DNA from: Enoplolaimus lenunculus
Taxonomy: Eukaryota; Nematoda; Enoplea; Enoplida; Thoracostomopsidae
NCBI GenBank assembly: GCA_030248215.1
Contig: JASANG010000828.1
Coordinates: forward strand, 1-64,000
DNA: 64,000 nt
Direction of reading: 5' to 3'
The translations under genes and the position numbers were made by a program. This document shows positions 52,119-63,961 of this stretch, one piece after another. The notes below the pieces were generated by a model, which did not search any database, was not told the DNA's origin, and worked only from the letters and a program-made list of their open reading frames with translations. Numbering within the stretch: the stretch's first letter is position 1; each line of letters begins with the position of its first letter.

Positions 52119-55100
52119 ATGTCCACTCCGCGCTTGTATTGCGCTCCTGGAAAGTTGCACGAAATTTTGCGCAACTGTTATTTTGTACGGGAACAATACA
52201 GCGTGCCTTTGTGGAGCCGATCAGCATTTGCACACACCATTGGTGGGTACTACATGCGTGGTTATATGACGGCTAACTATAGAAGGTAAGTTTTATTATT
52301 GAGCGAAGCGAAACTCCGAGCGAAGCTCATAGTTTCGCGAAGCGTTTTATGTTTTGTACTTGGGGGTCGAAAGGTGGATGTCCGTCCGTCCGTCTATCCG
52401 TCCGAAAAGAAACTCAGGAACGGCTGAACCGATTTTGACAAACACAAACCTCCAAACCAATAATTAAGCAGTTAGCTAATAGATAATTTGCATATTAGCA
52501 TAGTTTATAAGCCTAAATTAGGAGTTTGTACAATATTTCACTAATTAAGGTTAAAAGCAATATAATTTCAGCACTAAAGGGTTTTTAGGTGCGAGGAATT
52601 TGAATAAAATGTTTACAAACATCCAAAACCGATAATTGAATAGTTAGCTAATAGCTAATTTGCATATTAGCTACAGGACAAAATTAGGACTTTAAATTAT
52701 TCCAAAAATCATTAGGGTGGCTGAAGGGTTTTTGGGTGCGAGGTCTGAGGAAACTGCTTACAAACCTCCAAAACCGATAAATTTGCATATTACCTTAATT
52801 GCTTGCGTGTGTTCGAGCTTCGCTCAATAAATGTAGTCCCACTACGACTGGTTTCGTTCCGTTCATATGAACTTAGTATGTCGCGTGTCGACGAGTAGTT
52901 TTGGAAAAATTTGTGAGTTTTTGTAGTCTTTGAAAAAATTTCCGGCACGATTGGAAACCGCTCTTAGATTAGGACCTGTGGTCAGATATAAACCTTCAGG
53001 AGCTGGAGCGACTTAATCGCGAGTTTTGTGCTGATTGCGCGTAGTAGTCTGTTTTGGATAAATAAGGGTACAATGTAAAAATGTGAAATCGTTTGAATTT
53101 CGATATATACCTACGAAAGTAGTGGGAAGAATGCTATCTTATATGCCCTGTCAACATGATGTATTCACCAGTTCAGTACGTAAACATTGTGTTTGTAGAA
53201 TCGCGAGCTAATGTATGTGCTACGTAAGTAGCAGAGTGCAACCGGAATTCCGGTTTCAGCATTTTTTTACCTTCTGGTTCCGGTAAATTTTTACCGGAAT
53301 TAAAAATTAAGGTATTAAACTTTGACCTGGGGAAATTAGGATATTTTGCTAAAAAATGACGATAAAAATTAAATAGATTTCATTGTTATAGTTTGTAAAA
53401 CGTGACAATCACTGAAAATAAGCCATCGAAGGTATATTTCGATTCCGTGGATTATGAAAATCTTAAATACCGCATATAAAGTGAATACATATCTCCAATT
53501 AGGGTTATTTCACCAGTAATGTTGTAAAAAAAGATTAAAATGAATTTTTCGATGGCAGGTATTTTTCATTTTCCAGTTCCGTTTCCGGTATTTTTTTTAA
53601 TTCCGGTTCTGATAAATTGTATATATTCCGGTTGCACCCTGATAAGTACGTGCACGTACTACTTAGGCACTGTGTTGACTCTTAAGGGAAATCGTTCAGT
53701 TGAATGATGGCGGTGCGTTGGGCTTAGATTGGTTCGAAGGCAATCCATCTCAATCTGATACCAATGATATTCCGGTACTGCTTGTGTTACCAGGACTCAC
53801 TGGTTAGTGTAATGAAGTTGTATCCGTGACGTTGAACTGGTGTCCAAGTTTGAGGTCAGGTCCATAATATGTGGGACTTCGGCGTTCAGAAAAACACCAT
53901 TTTGAAATACTGGATATATTTTGTATGTTTAAGTTCTGTATGCGGGACGCTTACAGTCACACATACGGGATCGGCATACAAAATATATATAATATCTTTT
54001 AGTTGTGCGTTTTCTATAAGCCTAAGTCCACGTGTGAGACTTGCGAACATAACTCAAATTTGTTTCAGCATTCGACGGAAGTCGTCTGAGTTGGATTTAA
54101 TGAAACTGCCGCTATTAGTTTTAAAGCCACGGTAACTAACTACATTGTGGTGCTATAGATGCCATCAGGTTCTAGAGCATTATGAATGCTCCAACCCTCG
54201 GCTGTTTACATACGCTGTCTCTGAATAGTCAAAGTGCACAATGTAGTATATTGGCATGCCTGCCGAAGTTATGGATGTAATACTTCAGCACGGAGAATCT
54301 TAAAATGGCGTCTGCTCAACAGAGAAATCAGTGAAAACAGGGAATTTTGTGAATTCGTCAGAAAAATCAGGAAAAACAATTCATAGGAAAGTTGCCAATT
54401 TTCAAGGGGAACTACTTATCTTTTTAAGAGAACGGGTCAAAACAACACCAACCAACGCATAGTTCATCTGTATTCCCTTTCGCAGTAACGTTTATTAAAC
54501 ATTACAGAACGGCGTCGGGCGCCATATTTGATAACTGGCTATTGTTATTAAGAATCTGCAACACATGCTATTATTGATCATACACCTAGTGGGTTTAGAA
54601 AGTTTGAAAGGTTGGAATTAAAATTTCAAATCTTACCAATAATTGAATATTCTATTTATTGTAATCATAATTCGTACTAAAACATTTTTAAATTCGATCA
54701 TTGTTGGCCAGTCTTGTTTATGTGCTCGAATTTTTAGCTGTAGGCATATTAATTTGCAAACGATTTGTGATTTTCGTTTGTTAGCACTGTAATTATTGTA
54801 TTCTTTATTTGTGTTACTTTTATTGCAGGTAGTGCAAAAGAGCCATATGTTCAGAATTTCATACATAAAGCGCATCAACTTGGTTTTGCATGTGTCGTGA
54901 TGAACAATCGCGGCAGTGGTGGTGTGCCTCTTCAAGTAAGTATTCAGCATTAATTTACGTATATGCGTAGTTATAAAAATGTATATATTTTACCAAAATA
55001 ATATTTATTGTTGTTAGCCATGGTTAGATTAAGTTGCATTATAACATTAATATTCGATATGAAGATTATGACTGATGTTGGTTTTGGCACATCTCTACCG

Positions 55101-58100
55101 GAAGCACGGGAGTGGTTATACAAAGTTGGTATAGGATGATATAGGTATCACCTCCCGAAATTTCTGAAGACTGGAGAAAAGCACATTTAAAGGGTGTAGA
55201 GTAACCTGCAAAGCCGAAAACTTCTATCGATTGCTGCGTTTGGTCGCAAAAAACATTTGTAGGCATGGTTGTGCGCTCCCGAAATGAAATACTGCCTACG
55301 CTTCTGACAGAAGGTTTACAAGTGGTGTTCATTAGTTATACAATACAAGGCGAAATTTAAAATCATACTAAGGTCCATGCTAATTTATTACTTAAATAGT
55401 TGACTGTATTGATTTCTTACAGACAACGCAAATTTGCTGTGCAACGTTTACTGATGATTTAGCAGCTGTCGTCAGACATATTAAAGAGTGTTATCCTAGT
55501 TCACCTGTTGTCGCTACGGGATTTTCTTTAGGCGGGTGAGTTGCGTGTTATGTTTTATTCACAACGTACAACAACCTGGAATATTGCCTCAAACTTACTC
55601 AGAAAGCCTCTCAATAATTAAATGTCAGTGTGTAATCAACATTGCGCGACCAGTGACAATTCTGCGGTATTTGCCATGATTTATTATAATTTTGTTTCTA
55701 CAATAATTTTATCATTAACATTGTGTTTTGTCGTTGCTTTCGGTCATCTCGAACAACTGTCGATGTCAAAACGTATTTCCTGAGCTCTGTCGGTTTTTGC
55801 CTGAACCTGAGTGAAGCGGTATTGCAATGTAGGTGTAAGTTGTTGTAATTATTATGTTTGTAAAACAGAATATTATCTCTATGTTAGTTATGTTTTGTGT
55901 GCTATTATAAATTTTTTTAGAATAATTTTGTTTACGTATTTGTCGAAATGTGGCAAAGCGGGCGCTGATCCGTTGATTTGTGCCGCATTTGTTGTGAGCT
56001 CACCGTGGAATCCAAACGAAGACACGAAGTCGCTGGAACGGTTACCGTATCGTTTGATTAATAATCATTTGGCTCACCAGATGTGCAATAATATCAGGCC
56101 GTATGTTTGTTGCTTTCATTGCAAACACTAAACTTCTCTGTTTGTACTTCATTCGCTTGTTTTGATTGGCAATTTTTTCCGTGTTTTAGGTCAACGTCGA
56201 ATTTAGTTTATAATTATTTCAAAAGTGATGTTTTAACTAAATTCTGGCGCTTTCTATTTGCAATAGACTTCTTGTTAATTTTTAAGCACTGTGCTTAGAA
56301 CTTATTACTAGCTGGTGACGTAGGCATCTTGTAACTTTCGAGTAAGTAATTAAATATCGCTTCTTTTCTTATATCTTTGTTGTTTTAGTATGCGCCATAT
56401 CTTTGATGGCCTCGTTGATTTCGATAATGTTCTTAAGGTAAGGCAAATTGGAACACGGATGCGAATCCTATACGGCTAACACCGGAGTTTCAATTTTAAG
56501 CAGGTCTCGGTCTGGTTTTTAAAATATCGGTAGGTATACAACCCAATATCAAAACAGCGAAATGACCGATAAAATAATTCTACTGGTTTGAACTTTGAAT
56601 AATATGTTGAAGGTTGATTTTACTTGAGAATGTAAACTAAGCATTTCAATGAGGCAAACCTTACGCGATCTTTAACGTCTTTATTTCTTTACTTTGTTAC
56701 TATGTACAAAGACCGTCTTTGTTACAGATACATTATCTGGTAATGCCAAACCAACTAAAACGAAAAACTGTTTGGGAAAGCTTGCTGGTTATGTATAATA
56801 ATTATAACGTATTAGCACCGCAAACGTGATGGTGTACAAGTAATTGATGACAAAATTTAAGTTACAATTTGCTGTTTGCAGTTACAATTTGCTGTTTGCT
56901 AGAATTGAACATAAGTCAATGGTTGTATTGTTTATTTGGTTTCTTTTTGTTTCAGTGTGTGCTACTGTCGCTGCTGCGTATTGTATTTATTTACGCTGTG
57001 TGTTATGTTTGAATTTATTTTTAGAGTAAAATTATTCGAGACTTTGACGAACGTTTTACTGTACCTATGGTCGGTTATGATTCAGTGTATGAATATTATC
57101 ACGATGCTGCGATGTGTAACCGGATTCATGACGTTCCGATTCCGACATTATGTCTTCACGCTGCAGATGATTTTTTTGCCCCGCCAACGTGTAAGTCACA
57201 GGGATGGGGCCGGGTCTGGATCTCACTAATTTTCGGGTTCGTTTTTAATCTGGGTAGGTTTGTAAACTGAGACGAAACCAAAGCCACGAAGTCATGTCGG
57301 ATATTCGATTAGTGCTTAGGTTGAAAACAGTAGAAGTCTAGGCACAAGGTCTCGCTGTTTTTGGGACCGCCAAGCCAACTAGTTTGTGAAATGAAGTCAA
57401 GTTTATTTGTTAAGGATACGTTCTCAACCTATGCACTCAACCTTTAGCTTGCATTCAGGGATGGGAATCTTGGTCTCGGCAAGTCCCGGTATTTTGCAGG
57501 TTTTGGTCCAGATTTTTTGAGTATCGATGGCTTGGAACCGAGACCAGAAGTTGAGGATGCGACAGATTAATGTATGGCTATATTTTTTGAAGTGATGCTC
57601 GATAGATATGTAAAATTTTCGATGTCAATCTGTAAAGTTTCCTAGTCACGCAATAGTTATGAACAGATATTCTGGAAAAATACAAAAAACTACGAAAAAA
57701 CAATTGGAAATGATTTATTTGTTTTGAAAATTTTAATTTTTTTTCGGTGATGGCAAAAAATTGACCGAGAATTTTCGTGGTTGATCTCGGTAGTCCCCAT
57801 ACGTGCGTAGGATTGTGGCTATTATTTTCGCTTGGGCTTGGGCCTAGTTTTAGACTTATTTTTACATTGAAATTTAATTTTCGGTTCAGGAATTGGAATA
57901 CGCTAAGATACTGTTACGATCTTAAGATATCACTGGTCATCTATCAGCTTTTCCATCATTATTGTAACCCAGTGAAGATTGGAACGTACACGGACACATG
58001 CAGACAGATACAACACGAGTATGCCAGAAAAAACATGTAAAAGTACAACTAATGATGATTTCAATTCCGGCTCCCGGTATCTCTTAACTTTCCGGTTCCG

Positions 58101-58424
58101 ATATTTTATAATTACGGTTGCGTCCAGTCGGTGGATGATATGCTAAAGTATAGGTTATATGTTTATACTAATGTACATTGTTTCTGGTGAATAAGAGTTA
58201 TGGGATATTTACGTTTTTTAGCAATTCCGTTTGATGAAATTCAAAAATCTGCCAATGTTGCTCTAGTGATGACGAGTTACGGTGGACATTTGGGTTTTTT
58301 AAAGAAAATCAACAAAAACAACCACCGTGATGATAAATTTAGCGATTGTGAAACGTTAGTTGAACAGGCGTTTACTGAGTTTATGCCCGCTGCTGTTCAA
58401 GAATTTAGATCCGATCGTAAATAG
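52119..58424 (+). CDS. ABHD3: ABHD1/ABHD3-like alpha/beta hydrolase (eight exons)
   Basis: Exons: 52119-52285, 53687-53802, 54829-54935, 55423-55535, 55921-56100, 56389-56437, 57025-57190 and 58222-58424; phases all join and give 366 residues plus stop. Landmarks: LDWFEG, LLVLPGLTGSAKEPYVQN, the oxyanion region VVMNNRGSGG, the nucleophile elbow GFSLGG (catalytic Ser), LCLHAADDFFAPP (catalytic Asp) and MTSYGGHLGFL (catalytic His). The triad is complete. ABHD3 cleaves medium-chain and oxidised phosphatidylcholines; ABHD1 is its close paralogue, and this gene may predate their split. Vertebrate members are about 400 residues with an N-terminal membrane anchor. Here the start MSTPRLYCAPGKLHEILRN lacks one, so an upstream exon may be missing. 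The first intron begins with a TIR element six bases after the donor. Confidence 0.92.
52291..52860. mobile_element. TIR element with ATGCAAAT-bearing repeats, copy 2 (inverted)
   Basis: From TTATTGAGCGAAGCGAAACTC through GGGGGTCGAAAGGTGGATG, a GTCCGTCCGTC run and GGCTGAACCGATTTTGAC, to CGAGCTTCGCTCAATAAATG and GTAGTCCCACTACGACTGG. It has about three internal TTTGCATA units and lies in ABHD intron 1. Confidence 0.8.
53232..53641. mobile_element. hAT-type MITE, family H
   Basis: CAGAGTGCAACCGGAATTCCGG to CCGGTTGCACCCTG, flanked by gtaagtag / ataagtac (6 of 8). It ends 45 bp before the second ABHD exon. Confidence 0.75.
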
Positions 58425-58824
58425 GCGGTTCTAACTGAAGATTTTACAAATTTGAAACGCTGTTGAAATAATAATTTCAAGGAAGCATTACTTTCTTTAT
58501 TCTGTGATATGGTTGTTTGCAGTGTTGTGACTATCGTAGTTGAAATTAACTTTGTTGTTCTTAATACATTTATTACTGTGATACGAAAACGTGATGAACT
58601 GATGAATCGTGAATTTTTTGCAATAATTGTTTTGCTATGGTGTGCATGCAAAATGATAGCATATTACATGAACGATACCATCGAAAATGCGATGCCGGTA
58701 GTGTAATGGTTTTTGATTTTGCTATTCTGGTTTTTTCTATACATTACTTTTGGCACATTTTTATTTTGGTCAACGCAAATGTGATTTTATTAATTTGAAA
58801 CAAAGCATCAGAAAGCCCGCGAGC

Positions 58825-59110
58825 ATTGTCAGAAGCGTTTTATACAAAGTTGGAGAAATTGGAATTCAGGCAAATTTTTGCAACATGTTTTAGGCGTTTT
58901 TAATAGTCTTCTTTCTCCCGGCCTACGTATTATATTGCAAGTGCTGTGTCTAGTCATTTTTTGTTCTTTCAAATTTTTTAAGTAAACTGTTGCTGTGATG
59001 TTGCCATTATTGCATCTTACCGAATATTTTGAATGGACGAGCAGCCTTGTTAATAGTGCGAGTGAAAAAGATTATTCTGGGATTAACTTGGAAAAAGTTC
59101 GCCCCCCGGA
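58825..59110. repeat. Direct repeat downstream of the ABHD gene
   Basis: Second copy of the 50590-50880 segment; a frame with RFIQSWRNWNSGKFLQHVLG is open in both copies over about 50 codons, but the substitutions are not clearly silent, so I do not call it coding. Confidence 0.7.
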
Positions 59111-59902
59111 CAGATTTTAAAATTGAGATGACTATTTTGTTTCATTCTGAACAATTATATCTATTGAAAATGTAAATGATTTTGTCTATGAGCATAAAAA
59201 TAACAGAATTTTCGCGTTTGAATATCGGAAACGAACACCGATTTTATTTGAAGCAACGGTGTACAACTATAAACAGTCGGAAGTTTAAACAAAATTAATT
59301 TATCTGCCAATACAATTAAACTAAAAAGTGCTACGGTTTTGGATGGATGTTATTTTATTTCAAATTGAAACGTAACAAACAATGTATGTATTAATACTGA
59401 AAATTGTCGTTTTAAAGGAAACTGAAGCTACACAACTGAAAACATTGCGCTGTAGCCTTACAGCGACGAATCTAGAATTTTCTGGTAGTGGGATCCATTG
59501 CTTCCCTTGGGACCTTTGTACTCAATTGGTAAAAAATGTAATTTCGTTAAGGTCTCGTGGGGGGATCGATCCCGGGCCCCCCACTGATCCGTCCTTGTAG
59601 CCTCCTGTCATGCTTTTGTTTGTCTTAAATCCAAAACGTAACACTAGCCATAACAATATCTAAATATAAACTGAAACCTGTTAAATAAGAATGTCTTCTT
59701 TTATTGTCGTAGTATTTAACGCACTCGAATTGACTTTAGTAACACTTTTCCTCAAATTTAAGGTTATGGTCCAGGTAAAGTTTAGCCAGTTTAAATGTCT
59801 TGTACTCCTATCAAGTTCAGTACTTTTTAAAATCCGTGTTTAAATAGAAACTTAAATTGTGTTTTAGTTTAATTTGTTTAGATATTGGCGATTGAATTCA
59901 TT

Positions 59903-61420
59903 ATGGTGGCTTTGTATCGAGCGCTGGCGTTAATGCTGTGGCTGTTGATTTTCATTACATTCCTTGTGTTACGTCTTGATGGCGCTGTTCAGTGGAGTTG
60001 GTTCATCGTTTTTATTCCGGTGTGGATTCTGTGCGCGGTCATGTTTCATTACGACGCGTACTTTTTGTTACTGGTTAGTTTATGAACGTTTACTAATGGG
60101 TCATCCACGTTAAAATGCACGCGCCGATGTAATAAATGGTCCACCCACCACATTTAGAATAGCATCGAAATACACATCCTAGCTGGAGGCAAGGTACAGT
60201 TTCATGGCTGTACTTAGATAGTGGTGATTGTCTAAACTCTGTTGGAAGGGACTCTGGAGGAATACATGTTGTCTGTAGGATGTCAGGACATTACGATAGT
60301 GCACGCACACACATATAAAAACACAAGCTGTGCACACATTCACGCGCATCATTCAACACAAAAAACAGAGTCCCTTCCGAAGGACTATGGACAATAACAG
60401 CTCCTGATAAGGATGTTAGGACAAGTAAATATTTATGCCTAGAGCATATTCATTGTCTAAAAGTTCAGACAATGGCATACTGACATATCACACAGTGTAT
60501 AAAGAGAGCGGCTAGGGACAACACGGGCACCCAAAAGCGAGGGACATTTTTTTACATAATGTGCGTGCATTTTAACGTGGATGACCCATAAATTATAAAA
60601 TTTGTCTGTTTGGTTTTTTATCAGATTACGACCAGTAAACAGTGATTTTTCGCCCATTCACAGGCTGTGTTGCCAACCTGAACCATACGTAATTTTAAAG
60701 TACACTAAAGCAGTATGGGGCTAACACTCACAAGCCTTACACGCTAAGCGATTCTTCTTGTTGTGTGCAGAAACATTACAGAAGAGTGTACTTTAATAGT
60801 GTGACAACAACTTTAGCTGTCTCAATGCTGAATTGCTTAGTGCTGGGTGCTTTGAGGGAGCAATGAAATCTGAAGCGATTTGCTCTCAACAAATTGAGGG
60901 TACACGAATCAAAGCTGTAAAGTGCAATCGTTCTGTTGTGAAGCGATTCTTGACAGCTTTACCACTGCACCGAGCAGTCCGAGTCAGGTGCGATGCTGTT
61001 CGACCCGCTGTCCACAGTCGGACTGCGGACCGACCCTGTAGTTCATCCGGCAGGGACTTTGGCTTAGATTAGGAATAGGCTTGCAAATATATCATATATT
61101 AAGATTAAGTATTTTTGGGGGAAATATACAAAAGCCGGGCACTTCAATCGTTATCGTTGTTTCAGCATCGAATCTATCGACATGTTCCCAACGCAACATT
61201 CACTCTGAGTCCAGCGAACCTTCGTGCTCGTATTGGATCGCTTGTCACTGTTGTTCTTTTGATTTTGTTTCAAGTTGGTCTTTGCATTCGGCTTCAATGG
61301 CATCATCAATTGCCAGCGCTTCGTCTCGCGTATGTTTTAGTTCCGTTTTGGATCGCGTTGTGCGGTCTAATTGGACACATATTTTATCAAATTTGGCGTG
61401 CGGTGAACAATACGTCTTGA
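59903..61420 (+). CDS. TMEM60: TMEM60-like small multi-pass membrane protein (two coding exons)
   Basis: Exons 59903-60073 and 61166-61420 join in phase 0 and give 141 residues (human TMEM60 has about 133). Membrane segments: residues about 8-28 (LMLWLLIFITFLVLRLD), 33-55 (WSWFIVFIPVWILCAVM), then two in exon 2 (SLVTVVLLILFQVGLCIRL and LAYVLVPFWIALCGLI). The WxWFxxFIPVWI motif and the repeated (I/V)P(V/F)W are shared with TMEM60; LRLDG and QWS also recall TMEM185. Both belong to the Tmemb_185A group. Function in the family is poorly known. An acceptor-like AG at 59880 suggests a 5' non-coding exon. A TIR element fills much of the intron. Confidence 0.75.
60097..60588. mobile_element. TIR element (TGGGTCATCCACG ends), PIF/Harbinger-like
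   Basis: Terminal inverted repeats TGGGTCATCCACGTTAAAAT and ATTTTAACGTGGATGACCCA extend over more than 25 bp. TAA lies on both sides (60094-60096 and 60589-60591), the 3-bp target typical of PIF/Harbinger. It has no transposase frame. Confidence 0.85.
60600..61165. other. Rest of the TMEM60-like intron
   Basis: No repeat ends or candidate exon were recognised apart from the acceptor tract GTTATCGTTGTTTCAG at its 3' end. Confidence 0.5.
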
Positions 61421-62348
61421 TTGTCGTTTCGAGCAGTAGCAAATGGAATGGTAATATTGAGGGAATGTCTCGATCACACCTTATCGTTGACGCAGTATCT
61501 CAATGTTGTTGTTGTTGTTGTTTGTGATTGTTTCACTGTAACAATAGGTTGTTGGACAATGAAGCTATATTTTGGAAACAGCAGCAGGAATCTCAAAATT
61601 ACGGAAAGAAAACAAACGTTTGATATGATGGCTTCGAGTCTAGAAAGCGGCGGATGTGATTTCGACAGGTGAAGTTGATTTTTTGTCACAATCGGTTTAC
61701 CGGTGATTACGCTAGATTTTGTGTGTACGGCTGATACGGGGTGGGGTAATTGTTGAACCAAAACGATGGAACCGCGTGCGAAGTGCTGTTGGAATCAGTT
61801 TGTCTTAAACAACATACAAGTTTCATAGTATGCATCGTTGAAAGCTTTGAACAAAAAAGTTCTTTGCTTAGAAACCGATTGGTTCAAGGTTAAATATTGA
61901 GATCATGCGACCATGTACCGTAAAATCGCAACTTCAGGCTCCTGTGCATTTTATATTCACATTTAAGGTCAACGCTTTAGCTTAATCATAGGATTAAGTT
62001 GAGGCTTATGTAATGATTTCCAAAAATTTCGGTTTGTGTAAGCGTGTTCCGAAATTCCTCGCGTATAGTAAACGATTTTTGGCGTTTGTCAAAACTCTAT
62101 ACTTTGTCATCAGTATATAAACGCTTTTTCAAAACGGAAAAAGTGTTGTATTGAAAACATTTTCGTTGCTTTTATGATGATTGTTTTTGTTTTTGTTTAT
62201 ATTCGCTGCCAGCCTTTGAAGTTTGAATCTGCTGATTTTGGTTAGATATTATTTGGAATAGTAAAAGAATTGGCCGTGTTATGTCAAACGTTCTTCGGAG
62301 CGAAATACATGCCTAAACAGTTTTGTGACGCTACGTTATAGATATTCA
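61421..62348. other. 3' flank of the TMEM60-like gene
   Basis: AT-rich sequence following the stop codon, probably 3' UTR and intergenic DNA. The 83-codon frame at 61421-61672 has no supporting features. I could not place a poly(A) signal with confidence. Confidence 0.4.
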
Positions 62349-62521
62349 GGCCAATGTTCCTTTTAGGGCGTAACAAAAGATTAAGCGTATTATTAAAACT
62401 AAGCCTAATACTAAGCATTGCAACAATGTATTCTTAAGCCTAAGCAAAAAAATGTAATCTAGAATCTAAACCTGCTGTTTTATAGACCCACCAGAAACCT
62501 GCACGCCCCTTAACATGGGCC
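62349..62521. mobile_element. MITE, family D
   Basis: GGCCAATGTTCCTTTTAGGG to CGCCCCTTAACATGGGCC, with AATCTAGAATCTAAACCTG and one ATTGCAACAATGTATTC unit in a short CCTAAG core. Confidence 0.8.
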
Positions 62522-62726
62522 GATATTTAAATTTAGGGTATCGTCGGTAGTTTGGAAAAAATATCGATACCGGCATATAAGCGGAGGTCTGCCTCCGGCA
62601 GCGACAGAAAATAGAGCTCCGGCTCCGGTAGGATTTTTGCTGAGGTTCCCGGTTTCAAATTTGATTTTTTGACTGCCTTGAAACTTTTCCGTTATCTGGT
62701 CTACAGGTCTGTTTAACTAGTTATAA

Positions 62727-62968
62727 CCCTTTCACTCATAGAGTATACTATGAGCAACTAAATACAATGTACGAGCCATACGCTCACTGTGAGCAGTGTT
62801 TAACCAGTGTAAAATCTCCACAAGACGTGAGAGCCCCCTCGGGCTCGAGCGTCGAGCTCCTATAGCTCAGTGGTCATCGTAAATGCCTCACACCCGTGCG
62901 ACTGGGGTTCGAATATCTCCTTTAAATTGCATCTCATGTAAAATTGCAAATATTCATGTGAGAAAGGG
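62727..62968 (+). mobile_element. Short TIR element carrying a tRNA-like promoter, copy 3
   Basis: CCCTTTCACTCATAGAG to ATGTGAGAAAGGG, flanked by ATAA on both sides (4-bp duplication). TAGCTCAGTGG (box A, about 62872) and GGTTCGAATAT (box B, about 62908) are the best preserved of the three copies, and both lie next to AGACGTGAGAGCCCCCTC. Confidence 0.8.
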
Positions 62969-63166
62969 ATAACATATGATGATTGTGTATTCAGTCGAAT
63001 AGATTTACTCCGTTTAGGGATCAGGGACCGTGTTTTCTAATGCATGTAGCAGCCGTCACTATAGTTGATGATATGTTCTGTAAGTTTCAACCTGTTGATA
63101 ATGGTTAGCTTCAAAATTTGCTACCTTTTTGCGCTTGACAAGTCTACAAAACCCAAAACTAGCCGG

Positions 63167-63513
63167 CAGGGTGCAACCGGCGGTGAAAAATACCGAAGCC
63201 GGAGCCGGAGGTCAACGAAATCTGTAGTAGCTGGAGGTGAGGCAAAATCAGGTAGTAAAAATCGTGGTTAAGTTAATTTTAGCCAATATCTGAAATATTG
63301 TTCTTAAGTTGTTTGATTTTAGGCTCATTTTCTGCGAAATTTCAGAAATTCTTTCCTGAAAATTGTGACAACAGTAAACGAAACGCGCTAAACAGTTACA
63401 TTTTGCAAAATTATGCACAAATTTAATACCGAAATTGCCGTAACCTCTGACAAAAGTTCTACCGGAGCCGGAGGTCGATTTTATGCCGGAGGCAGACCTC
63501 CGGTTGTACCCTG
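63167..63513. mobile_element. hAT-type MITE, family H relative
   Basis: CAGGGTGCAACCGGCGGTG to CCTCCGGTTGTACCCTG, flanked by ctagccgg / ttagccgg (7 of 8). The subterminal GAAGCCGGAGCCGGAGGTC is repeated inverted at the other end, a longer arm than in the 39851 copy. Confidence 0.8.
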
Positions 63514-63961
63514 TTAGCCGGCGATAGGTGCTGCACCTATATGGTCCAGCATAATAACTGATGTTAAATTTGGAAGAATTTTGGAATAAATTTTCACTGA
63601 CATCATGCGGCATATTGCTATTTGTATGACATGGTAACTTGAGTTCAGTGACATCATGTGACATATGGCTATTTGTGTTTGAGATGATAACTTGAGATCA
63701 AGTTTTTGTAAAGCCAAAGATAGGTGTCCATTCACTTGTCGTCCAGCAAGCAACTTTTTGGAAATCCCATTTTTGTCCCCGCCACAGTTTTGAGACGATT
63801 CAATGCTGCAGTAAAATCAGTTATCTTTGGTGCAAAATTATGGCTAGAAAACTTGAGTCAGAAATAAAGCCAAAAATATAGAATTAAAAAATTAAATCTG
63901 CACCTTTTAGGAAGGTGTTGAACGATATATACAGATAGTTAATAAATACTGACTATATTTA

